This document shows, one piece after another, positions 7,573-13,963 of a stretch of DNA of 14,649 bases (within the stretch, counting starts at the first letter, position 1; each line of letters opens with the position of its first letter). The position numbers and the translations under genes were made by a program. Where the stretch lies: NCBI GenBank assembly GCA_027025615.1, contig JALVQM010000262.1:1-14649 (forward strand). Reading direction: 5' to 3'. The notes beneath the pieces were generated by a model. That model was not told the origin of the DNA, ran no database searches, and worked only from the letters and a program-made list of their open reading frames with translations. Origin of the DNA: Desulfobacteraceae bacterium. Lineage in GTDB: Bacteria; Desulfobacterota; Desulfobacteria; Desulfobacterales; Desulfosarcinaceae.

Positions 7573-7601
7573 ATTAAACACGCTTTGCCTGCCAAGCTCA
7601 A
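7573..7601 (-). promoter_or_regulatory. Candidate sigma-70 promoter for the CBS gene pair
   Basis: On the minus strand TTGAGC (7596-7601, four of six) and TTTAAT (7573-7578, five of six) are separated by 17 bases, in an AT-rich stretch that continues as TATATATAA. Transcription would begin near 7566, giving a leader of about 46 bases before the ATG at 7519. It lies downstream of the terminator at 7645-7687, which argues that the CBS genes do not depend on read-through from the upstream RNA. Confidence 0.5.
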
Positions 7602-7644
7602 GCACTTTTTGAATGTCATTCATTTACTGTATTTAGATCATCGT

Positions 7645-7687
7645 AAAAATAAAAAAATACCGCCTGCCAATCAGATTCTACAGGCGG
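7645..7687 (-). terminator. Rho-independent terminator, minus strand
   Basis: CCGCCTG (7660-7666) and CAGGCGG (7681-7687) form a perfect 7-bp GC-rich stem with a 14-base loop. On the minus strand the stem is followed by TA and a run with twelve T among thirteen bases (7645-7657). It ends whatever is transcribed leftward across 7690-7830 before the CBS promoter. Confidence 0.8.
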
Positions 7688-7830
7688 CTAAAACAAGGGA
7701 CGCAAGGCTAGCCTGGATACCAATCCCCCTGTTGAGCCATGTCCCGCTGCGCCCCGAGAGGGGGGTACCGCCAACACGTTATGGCGAACAGCAGGGTGAT
7801 GGCTCCTCAGTTTCGTGCTCCATCTAAACC
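7645..7830 (-). ncRNA. Candidate structured RNA of unknown class ending in an intrinsic terminator
   Basis: I do not recognise this element. Nested pairing is dense. GAGCCAT (7734-7740) pairs with ATGGCTC (7799-7805). Inside it CTGC (7747-7750) pairs with GCAG (7791-7794), and inside that are two hairpins: CCCC/GGGG (7752-7755 and 7760-7763) and CGCC/GGCG (7769-7772 and 7783-7786). GGAT/ATCC (7715-7718 and 7723-7726) forms another hairpin. Outer pairings CAAGG (7703-7707) with CCTCA (7805-7809) and AGCC with GGTT near the ends need G-U pairs and so work only as minus-strand RNA. The T-run terminator also argues for the minus strand. Against it, the 7756-7759 loop is GAGA, a GNRA loop, only on the plus strand. 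It could be a small RNA or an attenuating leader of the CBS genes. No protein gene is apparent here. Confidence 0.45.
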
Positions 7831-7835
7831 AATGA

Positions 7836-8188
7836 CAGCTTCCCCGGCCGGAATTTTGCCGAATCAATCGAAATTATTGAAACAAGATTTACTATTTCCT
7901 TAGTTTTGTTTGCAAGCCAAGGTTTATAAGAAGATGCAGGCTTCAGATTTTCTTCAGTTCTGTACTGGTCATTGCTCCTTTCATTTAGCAGCAGTTGACC
8001 ATAATGGTATACTGAAATGCATAGTTATTCAGTCAACCAGTACATCAGCAGAATGTTTATAAACGCCATGGACCCGGCCAGGAAAAGCCAAAATCCGACT
8101 CCAAAGGCCCTGACCCTGTGAAATAAATGAACAATTTAAGCGTGATTTTAACACCTTATCGCTATAATCAATAGCTTTGCCGCCTGGG
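7836..8188. other. Intergenic stretch without a recognisable gene
   Basis: This AT-rich interval lies between the RNA candidate and the stop of the SHOCT-domain gene. It contains only the start-less hydrophobic reading frame at 8025-8135 and a short GCTAT/ATAGC repeat near 8161-8175. A plus-strand TTAGCA-17-TATACT pair at about 7985-8013 resembles a promoter, but I see no gene for it to serve. Confidence 0.5.
8025..8135 (-). pseudogene. Possible remnant of a small membrane protein (no start codon)
   Basis: The minus strand is open for 36 codons before a TAA at 8025-8027. It reads as a basic then hydrophobic peptide (RVRAFGVGFWLFLAG, then MAFINILLMYWLTE), which looks like one membrane segment. 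A stop precedes it directly. The only ATG (8067-8069) leaves 14 residues, and there is no ribosome site. It may be a decayed small membrane-protein gene downstream of the SHOCT gene, or chance. Confidence 0.25.
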
Positions 8189-8554
8189 CTAGGCTTTGAT
8201 GTCTTCTAACATTGCCTTGAACTGCTGCCTGTCAATCTCTCCTCTGGCGTACCTTTGCTTTAAAATCTCGGTGGCATCCAGATCATGCTCCAGGTTTGTA
8301 TCAGACACGCGGATTATTTTTGAAATCCACGTAATCACCAGAATCAGCACCACCAGAATCAATATCCAAAATCCAAGTCCCGCCAGACCACCGAATCCAA
8401 AACCGTAACCGCCCATCATCATGTGGCCAGGGCCCATTTGCCACCTGCCGTATCCCGGCCTTGGCCAATACCTGAAATACTGCCACAGGCCAAAAAACAC
8501 CATCGCCACAACCGTGGCAATCACCGCTGAAAAAATAACCCGTTGAGTTTTCAT
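8189..8554 (-). CDS. Small membrane protein with C-terminal SHOCT domain
   Basis: The 121-residue protein has an N-terminal hydrophobic segment (about 6-28) and a Gly/Met/His-rich loop (GPGHMMMGGYGFGFGG, 41-56). A second membrane segment (about 60-82) and a C-terminal SHOCT motif follow (ATEILKQRYARGEIDRQQFKAML, 94-116). SHOCT (short C-terminal) domains are found at the ends of many bacterial membrane proteins and have no assigned catalytic role. The Met/His-rich loop suggests metal contact at the envelope, matching the ZraP-like gene 67 bp upstream on the same strand. The ribosome site AGGAAGG is 12 bases from the ATG, which is rather far; a nearer GTG is closed by an in-frame stop. I infer an accessory role in envelope metal stress. 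Confidence 0.8.
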   Translation of the reverse strand: MKTQRVIFSAVIATVVAMVFFGLWQYFRYWPRPGYGRWQMGPGHMMMGGYGFGFGGLAGLGFWILILVVLILVITWISKIIRVSDTNLEHDLDATEILKQRYARGEIDRQQFKAMLEDIKA

Positions 8555-8581
8555 GTCAAATCACAGCCTTCCTGGAAACAA

Positions 8582-8614
8582 GGCGTCGTCGAAACTGAAT
8601 TGATCGACGACGCC
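8582..8614 (-). terminator. Perfect 11-bp hairpin between the ZraP-like and SHOCT genes
   Basis: GGCGTCGTCGA (8582-8592) and TCGACGACGCC (8604-8614) pair perfectly around an 11-base loop. On the minus strand it is followed by TTGTTT, a short and imperfect T-run. It may partly terminate the transcript after the ZraP-like gene, so that the SHOCT gene is expressed less, or it may protect the upstream message. Confidence 0.6.
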
Positions 8615-8621
8615 CCTGTGA

Positions 8622-9107
8622 TTACCGCCAGCAATATCCCGGACCCATGCCATGGCCGAATCCATGTCCGTATCCCGGACCTACAGCGTCAGGAACAATC
8701 TTTTTAACTTTAAGCCTGAAATCCAGCCGCAACTGGTCGAGCTCTCCATTTAACTTGCTAACTTCTTTCTGCAGACGAGTAATCCTGGTCCGATCAGGGT
8801 TTTGCTTGGCCAGTTCATCAGCAATCGCCAATCTTTTTTCATAGATATTCCGGCGCAAGGGATCTGCAGCCTGGAAAAATTCATCCCGCAAACGCTGAAC
8901 CTCGGCTGCCTGTTCCTCGGTCAGGGAGCTGGCCCAAGCGCCCCTACCGTTGTAACCCATATGATAGCCCGGTCCCATTCCGGCGGCATCATTTCCCATC
9001 ATCCAACCACGCTGTCCCCAGCCGTGGCCCAGGGCCAAGGTTGAAAAGGTAAAGATAACGGCAAAAGACAAACCAAATGCCAAAATTTGTGCTCTTTTAG
9101 ATTTCAT
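8622..9107 (-). CDS. ZraP/Spy-like periplasmic metal-binding chaperone-type protein
   Basis: This 161-residue exported protein has a signal peptide (about 1-27, ending LALG before HGWGQRG) and a Gly/His/Met-rich N-terminus. A helical core of LTXXQ/Spy type starts at SLTEEQAAEVQRLRDEFF (61-78), with long charged helices to about 136. The tail VGPGYGHGFGHGMGPGYCWR (142-161) has several histidines and one cysteine. This arrangement matches zinc-resistance-associated ZraP and related 'periplasmic heavy metal sensor' proteins, which bind zinc and act as chaperones in envelope stress. AAGGAGG lies seven bases before the ATG. A strong sigma-54 site upstream agrees with sigma-54-dependent zraP control in enterobacteria. 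No ZraSR-type two-component genes lie within this window. Confidence 0.85.
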   Translation of the reverse strand: MKSKRAQILAFGLSFAVIFTFSTLALGHGWGQRGWMMGNDAAGMGPGYHMGYNGRGAWASSLTEEQAAEVQRLRDEFFQAADPLRRNIYEKRLAIADELAKQNPDRTRITRLQKEVSKLNGELDQLRLDFRLKVKKIVPDAVGPGYGHGFGHGMGPGYCWR

Positions 9108-9209
9108 TTTATTCCTCCTTTAATTTTATTCCTCAAAAGCTGGATTTTAATAACCGGCTTTTCCCATTCCAGGGATTGCATGGCAACGTTGCCTCTTGCC
9201 GATAACAAG

Positions 9210-9225
9210 AGCAAGCCATGTGCCA
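9210..9225 (-). promoter_or_regulatory. Sigma-54 (RpoN) promoter for the ZraP-like gene
   Basis: The minus strand reads TGGCACATGGCTTGCT, which matches TGGCAC-N5-TTGCW completely, with the required GG-N10-GC spacing. Transcription would start near 9198, about 90 bases before the ATG at 9107. It implies an enhancer-binding activator and regulated, on/off expression. Confidence 0.8.
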
Positions 9226-9260
9226 AAATTCATGCATTAATCCCAAACTGGCACTATCAT

Positions 9261-9274
9261 CCTGTTATAACAGG
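9261..9274. promoter_or_regulatory. Perfect palindrome, candidate activator site upstream of the sigma-54 promoter
   Basis: CCTGTTATAACAGG is a 14-bp perfect palindrome lying 36 bp upstream of the sigma-54 element. Looser relatives occur further up (about 9375-9390 and 9423-9438). It could be an enhancer-protein or other dimer site. On the plus strand it is followed by five T, so a weak plus-strand terminator is the alternative. Confidence 0.45.
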
Positions 9275-9528
9275 TTTTTAAAAATCAATACGGACGGTAC
9301 TCATCAATGAATGACAGAATCAGAATATTGATGCCGGCAAAGGGTGAGTTAAAATTACCCAGCCCCCCTGGTGACCTGTAAAACAACTGGAGAAAATATA
9401 CCCATTTTGTATCAAACGTCGGCCTGAAACAGTATAGGATTATTTAGTACAGTCATTATTCATCAGGGATCCGGCAAACTGCCACAGACAGGGTTTACAT
9501 AGATTTGAAGGAACGGCCTGGATAGAAA
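9275..9528. other. Intergenic stretch with no gene seen
   Basis: This interval lies between the palindrome upstream of the ZraP-like gene and the terminator after the tRNA. Both strands are broken by frequent stops. I see only the degenerate CCTG-type half-sites near 9375 and 9423, which may belong to sigma-54 promoter control. Confidence 0.4.
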
Positions 9529-9555
9529 GGCTCCGGGGCAAAAGACCGCGGAGCC
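9529..9555 (-). terminator. Terminator-like hairpin after tRNA-Glu
   Basis: GGCTCCG (9529-9535) and CGGAGCC (9549-9555) pair perfectly, with two more inner GC pairs. On the minus strand it is followed by TTTCTAT. It lies 46 bases past the tRNA 3' end and probably ends its transcript. A smaller GTTAC/GTAAC hairpin (9574-9588) lies between the two. Confidence 0.55.
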
Positions 9556-9600
9556 TGGGGTGAAAAACATATAGTTACAGGAGGTAACCAAAATTTCAGT

Positions 9601-9676
9601 TGGTGATCCCAAGGGGATTCGAACCCCTGTTACCGGCGTGAGAGGCCGGCGTCCTAAACCGCTAGACGATGGGACC
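9601..9676 (-). tRNA. tRNA-Glu, anticodon CTC, CCA encoded
   Basis: Minus-strand cloverleaf: acceptor GGTCCCA pairs with TGGGATC plus the discriminator A. The anticodon stem CCGGC/GCCGG encloses loop CTCTCAC with anticodon CTC, reading GAG codons for glutamate. The T-arm is CAGGGGTTCGAATCCCCT. The terminal CCA is encoded (9601-9603). Confidence 0.96.
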
Positions 9677-9693
9677 AGAGCGACAGTGGCGAC

Positions 9694-9723
9694 TAACTAC
9701 TTTATCGGAACCGCTTTTGTCAA
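9694..9723 (-). promoter_or_regulatory. Likely promoter of tRNA-Glu
   Basis: A consensus TTGACA (9718-9723) stands on the minus strand 42 bases before the tRNA. The best-placed -10 (TAGTTA, 9694-9699, spacer 18) is poor, so the -10 call is uncertain. Confidence 0.45.
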
Positions 9724-9764
9724 CGGTTAATTCCATCTTTGTAAATACCTCAACACCTGTTCAA

Positions 9765-10001
9765 TCAGCTATCAGGGTTACTGATTTCAGCCTGGTCAGC
9801 CCCGGCAGGCTTTCTGCCTTTACGAAACCCGACGGCCAGATAAACCAGGGGGCCTAAAAAGGGGACCATGGAAACAAAGGCCCAGGCTGCTTTTTTTTCT
9901 ATCCCTCCAAAATCCTTGCGGGCGATATCCAGGATAGCCCAACAGGTCAACAAAAAGAAAAAGATTCCGCCTAAAACAATCCACTCTGCCGCTTTCATCA
10001 T
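9765..10001 (-). CDS. Small PLDc_N-domain membrane protein
   Basis: This protein of about 78 residues has two hydrophobic segments (about 6-24 and 36-58) and the PLDc_N pattern: AILDIARKDFGGIEKKAAWAFVSMVPFLGPLVYLAVG. This is the membrane-anchor part found at the N-terminus of cardiolipin synthases, here standing alone without the phospholipase D catalytic part. Stand-alone copies are common and their function is unknown. The ATG at 10001 overlaps the stop of the lytic transglycosylase gene (TGATG). The next ATG at 9998 has better spacing to AAAGG, and either could be used. The overlap indicates coupled expression with the transglycosylase gene. Confidence 0.75.
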   Translation of the reverse strand: MMKAAEWIVLGGIFFFLLTCWAILDIARKDFGGIEKKAAWAFVSMVPFLGPLVYLAVGFRKGRKPAGADQAEISNPDS

Positions 10002-10885
10002 CAACCTTTCAACAAGTCAGCCAAATCAAGAACGGTATTAACATAATATGAACTGTGGTTGTAATGGTGAATGACTTTGTAAGCCCTGCGCCGATCAATC
10101 CCCGGTTTCCAGCCATAGTGTCGCAAGTAAGCCGCGATGCTCTCAATGGCATCATGGTGATTGAATAGATCTATCCGGCCGTCTCCATTGCCGTCACGTC
10201 CAAACGCCAGGATATTACTGGGCATGAACTGGGAATAACCAAAGGCGCCTGCGTAAGAGCCTTTTATACTCACAGGATCTATTTTCTGCTTGAAAGTATA
10301 TACAAGAAAAGCCTTGAGCTCTCTGTAGGCCCATTTTGACTTCTGGCGGGCCTTTTGTTCAAACCGAGGCCAGCTTATTTTTTCATCAGCAGGAATCCTG
10401 GCCCATAAATAACGCCGGGCCTTTTTATCAGCCATTGCCGCCATGGTGGACAATGTGTTCAGTACCGGCCGTTTGCCGACATAACCACCCAGATGGGTTT
10501 CAACCACCAGGATAGCAGTAATAACCTCAGGGTCCACGCCATAGCGCAAGTGTACAGTGGCCAACTCTTTGTGCTGACGACGCATGTAATTTCTGGCTTT
10601 TTTGACCCAGCTGTTGCTCAAATAACGCTTATAATCGATGCGGGCTTCATTGTGCCTAAAATACCTGGAAACCGCCTTTATATCCGGCTTGACCCGCTTG
10701 TCTGCATAAAGCCGTTCTACTTTTACGGCGTTCAGTCCATCTGCCTTGAGGCGCTGTTGTAAATCAGCGAAAAAATTACCCGGACCAGCTCCCTTGCCGG
10801 CAATTGTTACATCAGAAAACAACAACCCTATAGCCAGCAAAACTAAAAAACCCACCTTAAGTTGCCTTGAACAAAATATATTCAT
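10001..10885 (-). CDS. MltB-like lytic murein transglycosylase
   Basis: The 294-residue protein has a hydrophobic N-terminal export signal (about 9-29), so it acts in the periplasm. It cleaves the MurNAc-GlcNAc bond of peptidoglycan, forming the 1,6-anhydro product. The MltB/SLT family-3 motifs are present: AILVVETHLGGYVGKRPVLNTL (124-145) with the catalytic Glu129, GSYAGAFGYSQFMPSNI (209-225), an EF-hand-like DGNGDGRID (231-239) as in the calcium site of E. coli Slt35, and the C-terminal YNHSSYYVNTVLDLADLL. An earlier in-frame ATG (10942) would place 19 non-signal-like residues ahead. I chose 10885, which has AGGA seven bases upstream. No lipobox cysteine is clear, though Cys5 lies just before the hydrophobic part, so I treat it as a soluble or signal-anchored form. 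Confidence 0.9.
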   Translation of the reverse strand: MNIFCSRQLKVGFLVLLAIGLLFSDVTIAGKGAGPGNFFADLQQRLKADGLNAVKVERLYADKRVKPDIKAVSRYFRHNEARIDYKRYLSNSWVKKARNYMRRQHKELATVHLRYGVDPEVITAILVVETHLGGYVGKRPVLNTLSTMAAMADKKARRYLWARIPADEKISWPRFEQKARQKSKWAYRELKAFLVYTFKQKIDPVSIKGSYAGAFGYSQFMPSNILAFGRDGNGDGRIDLFNHHDAIESIAAYLRHYGWKPGIDRRRAYKVIHHYNHSSYYVNTVLDLADLLKG

Positions 10886-11108
10886 TCGTTTTCCTGTGAA
10901 GATAACGGAGTTGTTTTCAGCCCATATTGATAGGTCAAACATGACATGCTATGGTCGGAACTGTCAATTAATCTGTCGATGGCCTGCCAGACAGACCAGG
11001 TATAGAGCACGGCCGGACAGCGTTTGTATCTGATTATAGCAGATGAACAAGCATTTGCCCCCTTTTTTATGTTTAAACTGTCACGTATCGGTTGAGGAAA
11101 TTTGAACT

Positions 11109-12467
11109 ATGGCCAAGCAGGTCAAAAGCATATTTACCTGTCAAAATTGTGGATACAAAACCGGCAAGTGGCTGGGGCGTTGTCCTGACTGTGGACGCTG
11201 GGATTCCATGGTGGAAGAGGTCACCGCCGGACGGGGCCCGGTTAGAGGCAAAACCATAATAAAAGCGGAGGCAATGCCGATCACCTCCGTTGAGCTTGTT
11301 CATGATCAACGCCTGGCAACCAGAATTGGAGAATTGGATCGGGTTCTTGGCGGAGGGCTTGTGCCCGGGTCACTGGTCTTAATTGGGGGAGATCCGGGGA
11401 TCGGCAAATCGACCTTGATGCTCCAGGCACTTTGCAGCCTGGCAGCCGGTGGATCCAAGGTGCTCTATGTATCCGGAGAAGAATCCGTGCAGCAATTGCG
11501 CCTCAGAAGCCTGCGGCTGAAAGCCGAGGACGATAATCTTTTGGTGGCGGCCGAAGTCGATCTCGATGCGATCCTGGCCATGGCAGACTCGGCTAGGCCT
11601 GATGTGCTGGTGGTCGACTCGATTCAAACCGTTTTCAGCAGCGATCTAACCTCAGCCCCCGGCAGCGTGACCCAGGTACGCGAATCAGCCATGCGTCTCA
11701 TGATGATGGCCAAACAAACCGGGCTGCCTACTTTTCTGGTGGGCCACGTTACAAAGGAAGGGGCCATTGCAGGGCCCAAACTTCTGGAGCACATGGTTGA
11801 CACCGTTCTGTATTTTGAAGGTGACCGGAACCATGTTTTTCGCATTTTACGGGCTGTTAAAAACCGTTTTGGGTCAACCAACGAAATCGGCGTGTTCGAA
11901 ATGAGAACAAACGGCCTCAAACCGGTACCCAATCCTTCGGCGGTTTTTCTTTCAGGGCGCAAGGCCAACACCCCGGGCTCTGTTGTAGCTGCCAGTATGG
12001 AAGGCTCCCGTCCCATTCTGGTTGAAATCCAGGCTCTGGCCAGCGGGTCCCATCTGGGGACACCCCGCAGGACTGTTCTTGGACTGGATGCCAACCGGGT
12101 AGCCCTGCTGGTAGCCGTAATGGAAAAAAAGCTCGGCATGCATCTTTCAGGACATGATATTTTCATGAATGTCGCCGGCGGCGTTCGCATAATGGAGCCG
12201 GCAGTTGACCTGGCCGTAATTGCCGCCGTAGCTTCCAGTTTTCTTGACAAAGGCGTTGAAGAAACAACCATGGCCCTGGGAGAAGTCGGCCTTACCGGTG
12301 AAGTGAGGGCCATCGGTAATATTGAAACCCGCATAGGAGAAGCCCACAAAATGGGGTTCAAACGTTGCATTGCCCCGGCGGCCAATCTAAAAAGCAGCCT
12401 GCAGGCGGGGAAAATGGAACTTGTGGGTGTGCAAAGCTTGGCAGAAGCCATGGAAGCCCTTTTTTAA
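11109..12467 (+). CDS. radA: DNA repair protein RadA
   Basis: This 452-residue protein has the complete RadA layout. It starts with a zinc finger, Cys11-x2-Cys14 and Cys25-x2-Cys28. A RecA-like ATPase follows with Walker A GGDPGIGKST (93-102), Walker B VLVVDS (166-171) and the RadA-specific KNRFG (251-255). The C-terminal Lon-protease-like domain (FMNVAGGVRIMEPAVDLAVIAA) is scaffold rather than protease. RadA promotes branch migration and recombination intermediate processing in double-strand break repair, in the cytosol. GAGGAAA lies upstream of the ATG with a long spacing of about 10 bases. It is the first gene of a plus-strand run with rlmE and yebC, and is divergent from the transglycosylase gene across about 220 bp. 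Confidence 0.97.
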   Translation: MAKQVKSIFTCQNCGYKTGKWLGRCPDCGRWDSMVEEVTAGRGPVRGKTIIKAEAMPITSVELVHDQRLATRIGELDRVLGGGLVPGSLVLIGGDPGIGKSTLMLQALCSLAAGGSKVLYVSGEESVQQLRLRSLRLKAEDDNLLVAAEVDLDAILAMADSARPDVLVVDSIQTVFSSDLTSAPGSVTQVRESAMRLMMMAKQTGLPTFLVGHVTKEGAIAGPKLLEHMVDTVLYFEGDRNHVFRILRAVKNRFGSTNEIGVFEMRTNGLKPVPNPSAVFLSGRKANTPGSVVAASMEGSRPILVEIQALASGSHLGTPRRTVLGLDANRVALLVAVMEKKLGMHLSGHDIFMNVAGGVRIMEPAVDLAVIAAVASSFLDKGVEETTMALGEVGLTGEVRAIGNIETRIGEAHKMGFKRCIAPAANLKSSLQAGKMELVGVQSLAEAMEALF

Positions 12468-12516
12468 CCGTCAGGATGACAACCCAAACCGGTTGACTTG
12501 GCTGAAAGCAAAAGAT

Positions 12517-13119
12517 ATGAAACGATCCAAATCAAGGTCTAACAGCTGGCAGGATCATTGGAGCCGCAAGGCTCAAAAAGAAAATTATCCGGCCCGCTCA
12601 GTTTACAAGCTGGAAGAAATCCAGCGCAAATACAGGGTAATTTCCAAGGGTGCCACCGTCCTGGACCTGGGCTGCTGCCCTGGAAGCTGGCTTGTTTTTG
12701 CTGCCAAAACTGCCGGTCCTCAAGGCCGCGTGTTCGGTATTGACCTGAAGCCGGTGGAAACAAAGCTGCCCTCAAACGTAACCGCCCTGGCAGGAGATAT
12801 TTTTGAACCCAGGGGACAAGTTGCCGAAATTCTATCGCAAAAGTTCGATACCGTTTTAAGCGACATGGCCCCAGCCACAACCGGCAATAAAATAGTTGAT
12901 GCTGTGCGATCTGCCGAACTGGCCGGTCAGGCCCTTGAAATCGCCAGACAGCGCTTACGTAACGGCGGCAATTTTGTATGCAAAATTTTTCAGGGAAGCG
13001 ATTTCCTGGAATTTACAGCTGCGGTAAAACGATTGTTCAAGCGGCAATATAATTTCAAACCGCGCAGCAGCCGGAAAGCCAGCAGGGAAATGTTTGTCAT
13101 CGGTCTGGGGAAAATTTGA
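12517..13119 (+). CDS. rlmE: 23S rRNA (uridine-2'-O)-methyltransferase RlmE (RrmJ/FtsJ)
   Basis: This 200-residue enzyme methylates the 2'-O of U2552 (E. coli numbering) in the A-loop of 23S rRNA during large-subunit assembly, using S-adenosylmethionine. The K-D-K-E catalytic tetrad is complete: Lys31 (ARSVYKLEEI), Asp116 (LSDMAPATTG), Lys156 (VCKIFQG) and Glu191 (SREMFVIG). The SAM-binding loop is LDLGCCPGSW (49-58). A longer frame starts inside radA at 12421, but its first 32 codons read as radA shadow. The ATG at 12517 gives the family's normal length, although its ribosome site (GAAAG) is weak, so it may rely on coupling with radA, which ends 49 bp upstream. Confidence 0.94.
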   Translation: MKRSKSRSNSWQDHWSRKAQKENYPARSVYKLEEIQRKYRVISKGATVLDLGCCPGSWLVFAAKTAGPQGRVFGIDLKPVETKLPSNVTALAGDIFEPRGQVAEILSQKFDTVLSDMAPATTGNKIVDAVRSAELAGQALEIARQRLRNGGNFVCKIFQGSDFLEFTAAVKRLFKRQYNFKPRSSRKASREMFVIGLGKI

Positions 13120-13187
13120 TCCCGGGCCGGATCGCCTGGCAATGCGGATCGCAGGTTATAGTTATAAAAAAATCAGGAGGTAGTTGT

Positions 13188-13934
13188 ATGGCTGGTCACA
13201 GCAAGTGGGCCAATATCAAACACCGCAAGGGTGCAGCTGACGCCAGAAGAGGGAAAATTTTCACCAAACTCACCAAGGAAATAATTGTGGCTGCCCGCAT
13301 AGGAGGAGGCGACCCTGGCGCAAATCCACGTCTGCGCAAGGCGGTAAATGCCGCCAAGGCCGAAAACATGCCCAAAGACAAAATCGAGCGGGCTATCAAG
13401 AAAGGCACCGGTGAACTGGCTGGGGTTAACTACGAAGAATCCACCTATGAAGGGTATGGCCCGGGTGGTGCGGCAATCCTTGTGGAATCCTTGACCGACA
13501 ACAAGAATCGGGCAGTGGCAGAAATCAGGCATATCTTCAGCAAACACGGCGGAAGCCTGGGTGAAAACGGTTCGGTGGCCTGGATGTTCGACAAAAAAGG
13601 ATACCTGGTGGTTGAAAAAAGCGCCGTGGATGAGGACACCCTTATGGAAACCGCCTTGGAAGCCGGGGCAGAGGACGTCCGCGAAGACGGAGCAAATTTT
13701 GAAGTTATAAGCGCTCCGGAAGATTTCGAAGCAGTAAAAGAAGCTATTGAACAGGCAAACATCCCCAGCCTTACGGCCGAGGTAACCATGCTTCCCCAGA
13801 ACACGACCACCTTGGGCGGAAATGATGCCGAAAAAATGATCAGGCTTATGGATGCATTGGAAGACTGCGACGATGTTCAAAAGGTTTACACTAACGCAGA
13901 TATCCCTGACGAAGTAATGGAAGGATTGGATTGA
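13188..13934 (+). CDS. yebC: YebC/TACO1-family translational or transcriptional regulator
   Basis: The 248-residue protein begins with the family signature MAGHSKWANIKHRKGAADARRGKIFTKL and contains YEGYGPGGAAILVE and NKNRAVAEIRHIFSKHGGSLGENGSVAWMF, giving the normal three-domain layout and length. Members were described as DNA-binding regulators (for example near ruvC). Later work on YebC and TACO1 supports a role in translation of difficult (proline-rich) stretches on the ribosome. The ATG at 13188 has a perfect AGGAGG seven bases before it; the 24-codon upstream extension of the frame is not coding. It follows rlmE by 68 bp and is closed by the terminator at 13964. Confidence 0.96.
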   Translation: MAGHSKWANIKHRKGAADARRGKIFTKLTKEIIVAARIGGGDPGANPRLRKAVNAAKAENMPKDKIERAIKKGTGELAGVNYEESTYEGYGPGGAAILVESLTDNKNRAVAEIRHIFSKHGGSLGENGSVAWMFDKKGYLVVEKSAVDEDTLMETALEAGAEDVREDGANFEVISAPEDFEAVKEAIEQANIPSLTAEVTMLPQNTTTLGGNDAEKMIRLMDALEDCDDVQKVYTNADIPDEVMEGLD

Positions 13935-13963
13935 AGCGGCCGTTGCCCGGAAAAGTCTAAAAT

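Noticed and set aside
7580..7600. TTGGCAGGCAAAGCGTG on the minus strand resembles a sigma-54 promoter for the CBS genes.
   Set aside because: The GG to GC spacing is eight rather than ten bases, and the -12 element is wrong. A sigma-70 reading fits better.
7435..7623. A 62-codon minus-strand frame starting before the two-CBS gene (MNDIQKVLELGRQ...).
   Set aside because: It has no ribosome site, overlaps the two-CBS gene in another frame and covers the predicted promoter.
7697..7705. GGGACGCAA on the plus strand resembles the core of the cyclic di-GMP-I (GEMM) riboswitch.
   Set aside because: The preceding tetraloop-capped stem and the following receptor helix are not present, and no gene lies downstream on the plus strand.
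7760..7772. GGGGGGTACCGCC on the plus strand resembles the T-box motif AGGGTGGTACCGCG.
   Set aside because: It lacks the key T and the downstream complementary terminator on that strand. No specifier hairpin or aminoacyl-tRNA synthetase gene follows, and GGTACC is palindromic, so the likeness is probably chance.
11624..12451. A 275-codon open frame on the minus strand opposite radA.
   Set aside because: It is a low-complexity antisense shadow (rich in Ser, Arg, Thr, Pro) of an unmistakable radA with all motifs in frame.
13173..13880. A 235-codon minus-strand frame opposite yebC.
   Set aside because: yebC carries its full family signature and ribosome site. The antisense frame has no support.
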